From: Perkinsus marinus ATCC 50983
Taxonomy: Eukaryota > Perkinsozoa > Perkinsida > Perkinsidae
Assembly (NCBI RefSeq): GCF_000006405.1
Contig: NW_003215582.1
Coordinates: forward strand, 159,862-223,861
Length of the DNA stretch: 64,000 bases
Reading direction: 5' to 3'
In this document: positions 11,336 through 23,400 of the stretch, in pieces
Layout of the letters: every line of letters begins with the position of its first letter
How positions within the stretch are numbered: position 1 is the stretch's first letter
Position numbers and translations under genes: made by a program
The notes under the pieces: model-generated
The model's input: the letters and a program-made list of their open reading frames with translations, nothing else
Database searches by the model: none
What the model was told of the DNA's origin: nothing

Positions 11336-13941
11336 ATGTCACCGACTCCGAGCGAAAACAGCCGGTCGGAGGCCACTACGTTGCCCTCTGTACAAGCTCC
11401 AGTGGTCAGGACAGCTCCAGATGACTTCCCAAGTCTGTGTCGATCGACTGGGTCGGAGCAGCAGCCTGGGGAAGTTGAGCGGATTCAAAGACGCCTTGAA
11501 GAGGTGCGAGAGTATCGGCGAACTTCACGGTTCTTTCGTGGGTTCGCCGTATGTGAACAGTTCTCATTTTTCCACTGAGGATAGACATTATATTATAAGT
11601 ATATTTGTTGTATGGATATAGAGATGTAAAATTACATCGATATTTCATGATTAAGCTCCAAAATCTACATACTCACACCTCGTGCTCGTACCTCATTCAG
11701 CTCTCGACGGTGGACACAGAGGGTTCACTCTTTGCAAGGAGCTGCCGAGAGCTGGCTGCTGACAACGATGATTTGGTATTGCGCATGGTGAAGTTGGGAG
11801 AGCTACTGCGATTGGAGGCCGGGTAAGTCCACGGGATCGTCGGAGTTCATGTCTGCTCTCTGATATCACGTACTAGTGTGATGTGCACTAAATAGGGGCT
11901 TTCGTGTGGACTGGTCGTATTCTTTCCTAAGACCGTATTAATAGCGTGCAATATGCGATTCTATGCTATGTATGTTCTCGACGATGGACAGATGGTCTAT
12001 GTGTATGTCTTTACTGAGGACGGAAGTTAAGATCTCTCACGCTGCATGTCGTTCAGGGAAGAGCCTATCAACGACTCTATGGCGGCTTCAGCGTTGGCGA
12101 ATTTCTGCTACGTCGCGTGCTACTCCTCAGAGCACTCCCGGACACAGTCACTGCCTCTATCGTTCGTATATTTGACAGCACTAAAGCTGATGAAAACGTA
12201 AGGAAGGAGGGGCTGGACCCGAGACTGGTTGTGATGCTGCTGTTAGATACACACCCGGCCTGTTGGGACCACCTTCCGCCGAAGGGGATGCCCTTCTAGT
12301 ACTGTTCGAGAGTCTCATTAGATTTCACGATCCCATCTTGTGGTGGCATGTCACTCGAGGCGGGACTCAGTCTTGGACTCTGGGAGAAACACAAGATTGT
12401 CTCCGCAGCCTCTTCGCTGCTCCCCTGAGTCGTAGAGGGCATCCTGAAGTCTGCCAGACTCTCTGGTCGAGGCTCGCTCGAGAGTGGGATGTTGTCGATG
12501 CGGTTTTTGCTGCTCTCGCCTGGGTGCTGCAGCATTCTGATGAGCTCCGCAAGATTGGAGATGTTCGAGTGTGAGGGAAGGATCATTATCATTTCTCTTG
12601 AGAGGTTCTCACTCAGGAACGGTAGCGCTGTTTTATCCCTCGTCTCGACTGGGGAGGTGGACGATATCTTACAGCGTGCAGCTAGTTTGAAGGCATTCAC
12701 ACCCAAAAGTGTATTACGAGCTCTCCAGCACGCTATTTGTGGCCAAGGTGAGGACCGCGGATGGCTAATACATCGTCGATTGACTATCATCAGATTCAGA
12801 CGGTACATCCCAGAAGGGCGCGCCCTGCCTACTAGTCGGCCCTGACGATGCCCTGGCTGCTAGTGATGGCTTCAACTCGGGACAGCTTTGTGTAAGTCGA
12901 AGGTCACGGTGGTGATGTAGCTCGTATTCCCAAGGTACTCGTTGACGTACGGTCCCCGTATACCAGACGCCTTCAGCCATCTTTGAAAGGGTCCATGGTC
13001 TTTGAACCAGAGTCCGCCAAGTCGGGCCAGATAGCCACTTTCGTCAATCGAGCGATCGCCACTCAGCGAGCATACGCGGGGAGGGAGCTTCCCAATGGGA
13101 AGAGTGGATGCGTAAGCGATGAGACTACCAGGATATGCTTCTACGCACTGCGAAGATTCTCATAACATTATTGACACGCTTTCCCTGCGGTCAGGTGATG
13201 CTATTACTTTATAATGAGGACGGCTCATACCCCGCGGACTCTTCTCTGGTAACTGTTATATCATTGCTGATAGAAGCGGGAGTGCCTGGAGTAGCGCTGC
13301 TACAAGGAGGGTATTTTCCTGGATTTCAATGCACCTTCTAGGATGTTATGCCCAGGTTTGCTGCAGTGGCGGAGCTCCGTGGTGATCAGCCTCTACCTTC
13401 CAACAAGGAACTCCTAATAGGCCAAGTTACCGAGACTATTAGCTCTCTACAGGAGACGGCTGGGGAGAGCTTGCGGCTTGCAACCGAAAGATTTCAAGGG
13501 ACCCGTGAGGGCTCTGCTTGCAGCTCTGCTTGACCTTCCTTTTCAGGAGCGCAAACTGTTACGAAACTCGATGAAGTGCGCTTACGTCTTGGGGATGTTA
13601 CGTCGACGGCAGCGGCCAATGTGAGGACTCAGTCGGACTCCCTGGCGGCTACTGCTAATGCTACTCTCGGGAAACTGCGAGATATGACGAGTGACCCGAC
13701 CAGCTGGTGGGGGCAAGCTTCTACTGGCTTCAAGTCTGTGGCGACTCGAGTCCAGCAAGTAGTCACCTCGCAGAGTCCAGATGGAACCTCCCAGTCTGTG
13801 GAGTCTGCTACTGAGGCCCCTCGGGAATATGCAGTGGAAGCCCCACCAAGTCTGAGCTTCGATCGAGCACCTCTCCCTCCAGCATTTGCACCGCCTCCTC
13901 ATGAAAGTACGAATGATATTAATGAGACGGAACGTAAGTGA
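11336..13941 (+). CDS. TBC1D23: TBC1D23-like protein (TBC plus rhodanese-like domain)
   Basis: TBC1D23 is a trans-Golgi adaptor that captures endosome-derived vesicles through golgins. The visible TBC part includes SLIRFHDPILWWHVTRG followed by LRSLFAA, matching the family's LLLQYHDPxLxxxL and SLFA segments. VSTGEVDDILQRAASLKAFTP then aligns with the family's IEDIEDLFSLAQYYCSKTP linker. A rhodanese-like segment follows (VMLLLYNEDGSYPADSSLV, then AGVPGVALLQGGYF), without an evident catalytic cysteine, as is usual for this family. The C-terminus is Ser/Thr-rich (TSWWGQASTGFKSVATRVQ) and ends in a Pro-rich stretch at 13941. I see no PH-like C-terminal domain, which the animal protein has. Several introns are needed and most boundaries are approximate. 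The start is the ATG opening a Ser/Pro-rich N-terminus and could be further upstream. Confidence 0.55.
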
Positions 13942-14107
13942 TACTTATGTTAAATTATCGTGTTATCTGATGCTCTCTGCATTTGTGTTGGGATCAACCT
14001 CAGCCTCGTCGTTTATAGTGGAGGATTGCGGTGCTTTATCCAAAGATGGGAAGTCATTTGAATTCATCCCTATGAGGCAAGAGTATTGTAGCTGAAATTG
14101 TCCTTTC

Positions 14108-17100
14108 ATGTTGCACGATCTGCTCACAGCCCTCCTGGGACTTGAAGGGGATTTCATCGTCAAGCAGCTGGTTAAGAGCGATGGGAATATGGAGGTGGGT
14201 TAATAAGACATATTGCTAATACTCGGTGCTCCCCTCGACGCTAGCTAGCTGGCAAAGGCAGTCATTGATTGGCGACTCGAACGACATCATCTCTTAGGGG
14301 AAGGATGACATTCGCCCATCATTCGTGTTGGCGCCGATAGCCCTGAGTAGATTGTCAGACTCGCAAGTCCTGTCAATCAAACCCCTGCTCCATATCGCCG
14401 GGTAAGACCTGGTCATAGCAATGGTTACGAGCTTCACTGGGGAGGTTGATTATCAACTATTACCTCTTAGGTTGTACAACAAAGTAGCGGATGCTGTTGA
14501 AGCTGTGCTCACCTCAGTGCCTGAGCCCCATCCAGCTCCTTATCATTACACTCTTGCGGCCATCATTGAGTCGGTTGTTCTTGAGCCCTATAGGGACAGG
14601 ATCTGCGACATTGAGGGCTCTCTATTACAACATGATGGGCTTCTGCCAGTCACTTATCTAGTCGCTCAACTTCGCGATCAAACCATCCTTCTCACGTTCT
14701 TTTCTGACCTTCTTGACGAGGCACAGTCAGTACGGGGCTGCATCCTGCTTGATCTCCTCTGGTCGCGCTACCACGCCTTGCCTGAGTGTTCCCCGATTCG
14801 CCGTCCTCTCGGGTTCTGTCTCGACGCACTTGGTGAACTCTTCTCATCAATGTTGTCCAAATGGGTCTCGTTCGGACAAGTCCCTATGCTGCCTGATGTC
14901 TTCTTTATCACACCTATCAGCAAAGACTACTCGGTTGTGGAGACGGAGTCCGCTAGCTCTAGTGCAGTTGAGATTGATCAACAGCTTATCCCGAAGGGAA
15001 TAATTAGTTCCTCTCTGGCCGAGAAGATACTCCTCTGTGGCTCTGCTGTGAGGGTCCTTGGTTTGTGCGATACCACAGACGACACGAACAAGAATGCTGA
15101 GAACTTGAGTCGGCTAAGGCAATTGAATGTACTTTTCGATGGAGATGATCCGAACTATAAGATGACATCTCCTGGCTGCATACGTTACATAGAGCGAAGT
15201 GTTGAACGGGCTCGAGGATTTCTCAATGGGTGGCTACGCGGAACGGTGTCACCCACACTATTGGAGCATTTATCGGCTGTGAGGGGCCTCTATCTGTTGG
15301 GGGATGGAGGCTTCTGGCAAACCTTCTTGGAAGAGTGTGCCGAGCTCACCGTAACTCGTAAAGGAAATGTCACTGAGTGAGTTGGGCAGGTCGTCCACTA
15401 TGTGGTGTAGCGATATGTGTAGGTACGACCTGTCAGCCGGACCCTGGCAGCTAGCTCTGGCAGAGCACTACGTTGAGACTAGCCATCAAGCGAATCTTGC
15501 TTCGCTCCGCCTTCTTCCTCTCGGCTTCTCGTTTGCCAGCAAACCCCTCTTCAACAGTAATTCCGGTTGAGAGCTGCCTTGGTTTTATTACGTGGTGTTT
15601 CGACTCGTGGCACACGTTACGTCCCGGGCAATTGTTGTTCGCAATTCGTGGTAGTGTGATCTCTGCCTGGGTCAGGGATGCTGATACATTCTAAAAACAT
15701 GAGAGTGGACGGAAACAGGGACGGTCCCTTCCTCATTTCACGCCCATCATCAGTTACGAAGCAGTCAGCTGGTGCAGTTCCGGTCATCGATTGGGAGTTG
15801 GCTTGCAAGTCCAGCTTATGCCTGGTCGGGACTGCAAGACTTGGTGGTCAAGGTGCCTCATATTGTGTTGACCTAAAGAGCTTTTCGAACGATCTCCTCC
15901 AGGTGCAGCTGAGTTACTTCGGCTCGGCAGTAGTGGCCAGTGTTGGGCGACTAATCGTCAGCTGGTGGCTCGTGAGAAATTCTGCTCTGAAATTGAATTC
16001 ATCGGGCCAGAGAACTCCACCACATCTTCTGGTGCTAAGGAAGGCTCTATGAGGTTAGTAGAGATACTATAACAGCTTCTGCCTCTGGAAAATTCCTCCT
16101 TAGTTTCGTCGTCCTCTATCAACACATTCACTCACCGTCGGAAATCGTCGTTGGATCAGCTGGCTGGTCTTCTCAGCCAAATGGAAAGCCCTGGTAAGAC
16201 CTTTTATCTCCAAGTTTTCCGTCTTAGTTCGGCTAATATAGTGGCCATATAAAGTGATTATTGCCGGACTATGAACTCATCATCACTTTATTTTGTTCAT
16301 ACCCTCGTGGCCGCCGATCCTTTCTGTCAACTTTTCATGTACTCTGCCTTCCCGACTTCCCTGGGGATTGAAGTTCGAGCTGTACCAGCAGTGCTGGGAA
16401 CATCCAACACTACTGAATTCGAGGTCAGGGTCGTACTGACAAACGAGGGTAACGTACTCCTTTTGAGCTCCTCGCAGGAGCCTCCTCCCTTCTATCAATC
16501 ATTTCGGGTTGCTTCACTATCATATAGCACGATCACTCGACTCTCATTCGAAACTGCCTTCAGGTAATCGCATGCCCAACGTGCTAGCAGCAGGGAAGTC
16601 TGTAAGCCCCGGGTATCGCACAACAGCAGATGACTTTCTAAGGACGCATACTTTAACCGTCACGACTGGTGCAGTGAAGATTGACGAGGTACTCATCTGC
16701 GAGTTTCGGCTCCCTACTACATCTTCATTGGTCACATCGGGCTCACAGAGCGGTTGGAAGCTCGACGGTCTAGGTTGCTGCTTTGTGGGAATATGTACAA
16801 CCGACTCCGCGAATGGGAATTCGTACTTGGAGATCTGCAAATGGTCACACATTCAACCCAGCTCGGAGTCGCGAGGCGGTGGTGTTGGCGGCACATGGCT
16901 CGATCGAGTGGTCATCGTCTACGAGCTTCCCTGGCCCTTGCCGCTTATCATCGGCACCGATGAGTTCACTAAGTATTCAACTATATTTCGCTCTCTCCTC
17001 TCGTTGCGACACTCAGCCCTTGGATTGGATACACTCTGGCAGACTCTTACTAGAGTTTCGCGGAAGCAAATCAGAGCACTCCCGTGGTTGAGTCACATCC

Positions 17101-18301
17101 TTGCTGTGAGGGCTCGGATGGCTGCTTGGCTGTCCACCGTGATCCAGTACTTCACGATAGACGTCATAAGCGTTAGATATGCAGAGATGGTTAAGAAGGT
17201 GTCGCTTTCGACGACCGAATTCGACGGCATCGTCCGGGCGCATCGTGCTTTCCTCGACGACATTGTATCGAAGTGCTTTCTCGAATCCAATCCCCGATCC
17301 CGGAGGATTCGCTCATCCATTGATAAGCTCAGCCGAGCTTGTATGAAGTTGTCAGCGCTGGGGAAACAAGGCATCTTCGATGACGCTTTGCCGAACGAAC
17401 GATTGAGCAAGGCACTGAGATCGTTGGAGGAGAAGTTCATCATCGGAGTTCGAGATTTAATATCACTCTTAGATGACATGCATCTCACCAGTAGTGAGAG
17501 AGCTCATTCCCTCTCGCAGCTCTTGCTCAGACTGGATTATAACGAGTAAGTTCATAGCTCTCCTGATATCATACGAAAAGCAATTCATAGGGTATATACA
17601 CGTCCCCAGCAACCTCCCACGACGAAGCTTCCGAGCATCGAGCAGAACAGGATGGGGCGCCCCATTATACCACAAAGCGAGAGTGACGGCGACTTGCTTT
17701 CAATGGGCAGTCCACGCTCTTAGATCCGAGTCGAGATCTGGAGCAAAGTACTCCAGTAGCCTCAGCTGAAGGAGCCGTCTCAGCTGTATCATCTCATAGC
17801 ATAGGGCCTCAATATGGGCGGACGAGTGGTAGGTCAATCAGCAAGAATTATGTCGCGAGGCACAGTGAAGCAGGTCCTGGTCTGGCCGCCAGTGAGAGTA
17901 GCCATTATACGATTGCATACGGACCAGAACCTACTGTAAGAGAACAAACGATTCATTGCGAATGCATAGCTGTTGGACTGAGGCATCACATCTTCTGTCT
18001 CTCTGAATCTCCTCTTTCCACCTACGTAGCATCTTGAAGGCTACGACTCAGCTGCTACTGGTGGCTCCAGAGAGTTGGAAGTTCACGGCGCTACTCAAGA
18101 TGTGGTTTCGAAGATTTTAAAGGAGGGTCAGGATGAGCAATCGAAGGTAAGCCCACGAATTATTTGTTATCCGGTCATGCAACCATTCGAACAGCACACC
18201 GCAATGCGGGCAGACTGCGTTATCAGGTGCTCTCTGCATACGAGAAGTCCAAGGCTCTGCTAGAAAGTATTCGCCGTCGAAAGCTCCTCCGAGCAGCAGG
18301 G
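14108..18301 (+). CDS. TUBGCP4: Gamma-tubulin complex component 4, running into assembly gap
   Basis: GCP4 is a structural subunit of the gamma-tubulin ring complex at microtubule-organising centres. The N-terminus MLHDLLTALLGLEGDFIV matches human MIHELLLALSGYPGSIF. The GRIP1 region includes LYNKVADAVEAVL, ALAAI-type helices and GCILLDLLWSRYHALPECSP (human GCQILETVYKHSCGGLPPV). The GRIP2 region includes YELPWPLPLIIGTDEFTKYS, matching YKVQWPLHILFTPAVLEKYN. QLLLRLDYNE at about 17520-17552 matches the human C-terminal QLLLRLDYNKYY. The in-frame TAA after it overlaps a GTAAGT donor. Splicing there joins phase-consistently to VYTRPQQPPTTKLPSIEQNR, then to Ser-rich exons near 17720-17938 and 18030-18147, and to ALLESIRRRKLLRAAG at the gap. 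The extension past 17552 is therefore either a GCP4 tail or an adjoining gene. Confidence 0.78.
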
Positions 18302-18401
18302 NNNNNNNNNNNNNNNNNNNNNNNNNNNNNNNNNNNNNNNNNNNNNNNNNNNNNNNNNNNNNNNNNNNNNNNNNNNNNNNNNNNNNNNNNNNNNNNNNNN
18401 N
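18302..18401. other. Assembly gap (100 N)
   Basis: A run of exactly 100 unknown bases, a conventional placeholder of unspecified true length. It separates the GCP4 extension from a partial copy of the Helitron transposase 5' region. Confidence 0.99.
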
Positions 18402-19372
18402 TGACAAAGATGCATTTTGTGATACATCATGTTCCAGACACATCATGAAACTGCTCTCTCGGCATTATTCAAGCATATATCCTGTCAATCTCATTCCAGC
18501 GTAAATATTCGTAGTCTTTCATTAGATCGTCTGCACTATCGATTTCTCAGTTACTTGGCGAAGCACGTGTTCCTTCTATACCCTCTGCCACGGCCCCAAC
18601 GAGTCCAAACCTGTCGAATGTCGTCCGACTCCCCGAGGTAATCAATATCAGTAGCCTTTCATTATATCGTGTGTACTATCGATTTCTCAGTTACTTGGCG
18701 AAGCACGTATTCCTTCTATACCCTCTGCCACGGCCCCAACGAGTCCAAACCTGTCCAATGTCATCCGACTCCCCGAGGTAATCTGTTTGTATTCACTTTG
18801 CCGCACTGGAAGTCTACGTTGTGCTATGCCACATAAGAATAAATTTCGCTTTTGCAAGATACAGCCCGTATCGAGAAGAGTGCCGCGACTACTACCACAT
18901 GTGTTGAGAAACGCGGCTTTTAATTTCTTCCTCAATGATGAGCCTAATGTCTACTACTCCATGGGCAATCAATCAGAAAAATGCTTTTATTGTGGAGCAT
19001 ACATGTTCCCTGATGAGCAATTGAGTAGAAGAACCGCGGGGATACCTAAATTCGGAGAGCTCTGTTGCAATAATGGGAAATTACAGGTGAGTACTACGGT
19101 TCTTACTATTCGTGTCATAGAATCTCTGATATAACGCTAATTCGATCAGTTACCTCCTTTGCCACAGCTACCTCCCTTGATGCGGCGATTGTTTGAGTCA
19201 GCGGACACAACCAGTAGGGCTTTCTTGGGGACAGACTATATGATCCAAATCTATGTTCATTTACCGTAGGATCGGCATTGATAGGATGGAGGCTCGGGAT
19301 AGTTCCCAGAATAGTAGTCGCCATTGCCTGAAAGGTGATTGATCATAGAATGCATCTGGTTGAGTAGCGGCT
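18402..19372. mobile_element. Rearranged partial copy of the Helitron transposase 5' region
   Basis: 18402-19230 repeats 22693-23524 almost exactly. It differs by three one-base losses in the first ~110 bases, next to the gap. It stops abruptly within the last transposase exon. From 19231 to about 19372 the sequence is the reverse complement of part of the exon-cassette array, best matching 21937-22078, including its private variants (GGCGACT and TTTGGATC). This chimera is either a real truncated and inverted Helitron fragment or a misassembly at a contig edge. It cannot encode a transposase by itself. Confidence 0.85.
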
Positions 19373-19924
19373 ACCTGTATGGCTCAGGTTTGAATAGGTT
19401 CCGACCATCCTTCATCTCTACAGCGGTACAACCCGTAGTTTCTACTCCTTCATTCCCAACTACACTGCGATTACGCTAAAAATTTTATGATTTTGGATCT
19501 GGAATGCCTCATGCAATTTTCATTCTTTTCTTGCAAAGATCGTGCAATCTCGAGCACTCCCGCTCAGTTCCTCTCAATTCCAGGTAATTTCAAAAACGTC
19601 TTTCTCGCGATATCCTGCGCGTTCACATTCCTTCCAACATGTCGTTATGCTCCTCTCGACTATTTCTATCTCATTCTCGATACCTAATGAGCCCAACCTG
19701 CTTTTTCCCTCCAATCATAGCATTTCTACTCATTCCACAACGTGGAATCTGTCCTTGCAGCTGTCGTGCATTTTCCCTGCACTGCATGTACTTGCATTTC
19801 CTGCACATGCACTAACTTCCATAAGATGAATCTGCAATTCGGTCGCACTCTTTTCTCTTTACCTCTGACGTCGCGTTTACATCAGGTATCTTATCTTACA
19901 CAAGATTATATTATATAATTTGAA
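19373..19924. other. Sequence left of the Helitron genes
   Basis: No conserved coding sequence. The Helitron 5' terminus (TC after an A) should lie here or slightly further left, but I could not fix it. The stretch 19680-19860 is pyrimidine-rich and could serve as the promoter of the 19925 gene. Confidence 0.3.
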
Positions 19925-20299
19925 ATGGCTTGCCCCATATGCAACACATCCCATTCTACCACTCTCCTCCAAGAGAACAAAAACACTTCCAACGTTGACT
20001 ATATTCTCTGCCCGAGTTGCAGCGATGAAATCGAGGCTTTCATCGATATGACAAACAGCGACGATCCCATTCATCATCCCCATCATAATGAAGGCAGTGA
20101 TGATGATGGTGCTGAGGACTATGAAATCGACGACCATGACGACAATGATAGCACACTCCATGACATTGAAAGTCACCGTTGTCATGATAGGCCTACTGAT
20201 GACGAAAGTGACCATCACCACGATGAAGCAATAGGACAAAATCTTGATGATGCCAGCTATGCTACGTCTCCTCGACGTAAAAAGCATCGGTCCTCATGA
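19925..20299 (+). CDS. Helitron-associated CxxC protein, acidic/His-rich, 124 aa
   Basis: An uninterrupted 124-codon frame with start MACPICNTSHS. Cysteine pairs CPIC and CPSC are about 29 residues apart, a spacing that could bind zinc. A long Asp/Glu/His-rich middle (for example HHPHHNEGSDDDGAEDYEID) is followed by a basic end (SPRRKKHRSS) resembling a nuclear localisation signal. The layout of CxxC, CxxC-SD, acidic stretch and basic tail is shared with the 124-residue protein at 28381-28884, so I take them as distant relatives. It lies just upstream of the transposase gene on the same strand. Function unknown; a nucleic-acid-binding accessory role in transposition is only an inference. Confidence 0.6.
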   Translation: MACPICNTSHSTTLLQENKNTSNVDYILCPSCSDEIEAFIDMTNSDDPIHHPHHNEGSDDDGAEDYEIDDHDDNDSTLHDIESHRCHDRPTDDESDHHHDEAIGQNLDDASYATSPRRKKHRSS

Positions 20300-20435
20300 T
20301 TCATGTTCATTCCCATAGTGTGCGACCTAACACTTTTTGTGTTGTCAATGCATTGGGTATTCAAGCGATTCAACATTGCCTAATTCCACGAAACTCTTCT
20401 CTAGCCAATATCCAATTAAGCCAATCTTCCTGCCT

Positions 20436-23400
20436 ATGTCAGCGACAACTACCCCTTCAGCGAAGAGAAGACGTTTGTCTAACAATGTGAGAAAGTTCAA
20501 CGCGCTTACCAAGCTTTATTCTCAATCTCTCATGTGAATAGACGCATTTGTATAATACTTACTCCTTTTAGGTAGATGACGAAACTTCGACGTCCTCAAG
20601 TATTCCTACAAGTCCCTCTAATGGTCAATCCGACGATGTTATACCTTCTATACCCTCTGGGGTGACCCCAATGACTAGCAAGGTATCTGTAATTTGAATT
20701 GGTGCATTTTATTACACGTCCTCTCTAGGTACATGATGAAAATACTATCCCCAAGACCATTCTGAACCTCCAAGCTGTGAATAGCCCTACAAGTATTTCC
20801 AACCTACATTGTATTAACTCCTCCATCGAGGTAGCTGCTACTCAACTGCACCCGTTTCATGATGGATCATCTTCCAGGGAATGAAGACTACTATTGCGGG
20901 AACTATCCCGAGCCTCCATCCTATCAATGCCGATCCTACGGTAAATGAACATAGATTTCGATCATATAGTGTGTACTACCCATTTCTCAGTTACTTACTG
21001 AACCTCCTTTCTCTTCTATACCCTCTGCCGTGACTCGGATGACTAGCGAGGTAGCTGTTATTCGAATTGTTGCATTTCATAATACGTCATCTTCTAGGCA
21101 CATGATGGAAATACTATCCCCAGCACTGCTTTGGACCTCCACACTGTTAGTAGCTCCACACCTATACCGAACCTTCATTGTAGCAACTCACCCCTCGAGG
21201 TAGCTGCTACTCAACCAGATGCATTCTGTGATTAATCATTTTTCAGGCAATGGAGACTACTATTCTGGGAACTATCCCGAGCCTCCATACTATCAATGCC
21301 GATCCTACGGTAAATGAACATAGATTTCGATCATATAGTCTGTACTACCCATTTCTCAGTTACTTACTGAAGCTCCTATCTCTTCTATACCCTCTGCCGT
21401 GACTCGGATGACGAGCGAGGTAGCTGTTACTTGAATTGGTGCATTCCATAATGCGTCATTTTCTAGGCACATGATGGAAATACTATCCCCAGCACTGCTT
21501 TGGACCTCCACACTGTTAGTAGCCCCACACTTATTCCCAACCTTCATTGTAGCAACTCACCCCTCGAGGTAGCTGCTACTCAACCAGAGGCATTCTATGA
21601 TTAATCATTTTTCAGGCAATGGAGACTACTATTCTGGGAACTATCCCGAGCCTCCATCCTATCAATGCCGATCCTACGGTAAATGAACATAGATTTCGAT
21701 CATATAGTCTGTACTACCCATTTCTCAGTTACTTACTGAAGCTCCTATCTCTTCTATACCCTCTGCCGTGACTCGGATGACTAGCGAGGTAGCTGTTATT
21801 CGAATTGTTGCATTTCATAATACGTCATTTTCTAGGCACATGATGGAAATACTATCCCCAGCACTGCTTTGGACCTCCACACTGTTAGTAGCCCCACACT
21901 TATACCGAACCTTCATTGTAGCAACTCACCCCTCGAGGTAGCTGCTACTCAACCAGATGCATTCTATGATCAATCACCTTTCAGGCAATGGCGACTACTA
22001 TTCTGGGAACTATCCCGAGCCTCCATCCTATCAATGCCGATCCTACGGTAAATGAACATAGATTTGGATCATATAGTCTGTACTACCCATTCCTCAGTTA
22101 CTTACTGAAGCTCCTATCTCTTCTATACCCTCTGCCCTGACTCGGATGATTAGCGAGGTAGCTTTTATTTGAATTGGTGCATTTCATAATACGTCATCTT
22201 CTAGGCACATGATGGAAATACTATCCCCAGCACTGTTTTGGACCTCCACACTGTTAGTAGTCCCACACCTATACCGAACCTTCATTGTAGTAACTCACGC
22301 CTCGAGGTAGCTGCTACGCAACTACATGAGTTTTATGATGAATCATGTCCCAGGCAATGGAGACTATTATGGGAACAATTCCGAGCCTCCATCCTGTCAA
22401 TCCCAATCCTACGGTAAATATACACAGGCTCTAATCATGTAGTGTGTACTCCCGACTCCTCAGTTACTTGGCGAAGCTCCTATTCCTTCTATACCCTCTG
22501 TCGTCACTCCGATGACCAGCCCCACAATTATTCCAAATCTCCAATGTATTGATTTTGCTCTCGAGGTAGCCGTCATTTGAAGAGATGCATTTCATAATGT
22601 GTCATCTTGCAGGCACTTGATGGAACTACTAATCCCATAACTATTTCGGGCCCTCCTCCTGGCAATAGTTCTATTCCGGAAGTGGGTGCCATTGACAAAG
22701 ATGCATTTTGTGATACATCATGTTCCAGACACATCATGAAACTGCTTCTCTCGGCATTATTTCAAGCATATATCCTGTCAATCCTCATTCCAGCGTAAAT
22801 ATTCGTAGTCTTTCATTAGATCGTCTGCACTATCGATTTCTCAGTTACTTGGCGAAGCACGTGTTCCTTCTATACCCTCTGCCACGGCCCCAACGAGTCC
22901 AAACCTGTCGAATGTCGTCCGACTCCCCGAGGTAATCAATATCAGTAGCCTTTCATTATATCGTGTGTACTATCGATTTCTCAGTTACTTGGCGAAGCAC
23001 GTATTCCTTCTATACCCTCTGCCACGGCCCCAACGAGTCCAAACCTGTCCAATGTCATCCGACTCCCCGAGGTAATCTGTTTGTATTCACTTTGCCGCAC
23101 TGGAAGTCTACGTTGTGCTATGCCACATAAGAATAAATTTCGCTTTTGCAAGATACAGCCCGTATCGAGAAGAGTGCCGCGACTACTACCACATGTGTTG
23201 AGAAACGCGGCTTTTAATTTCTTCCTCAATGATGAGCCTAATGTCTACTACTCCATGGGCAATCAATCAGAAAAATGCTTTTATTGTGGAGCATACATGT
23301 TCCCTGATGAGCAATTGAGTAGAAGAACCGCGGGGATACCTAAATTCGGAGAGCTCTGTTGCAATAATGGGAAATTACAGGTGAGTACTACGGTTCTTAC

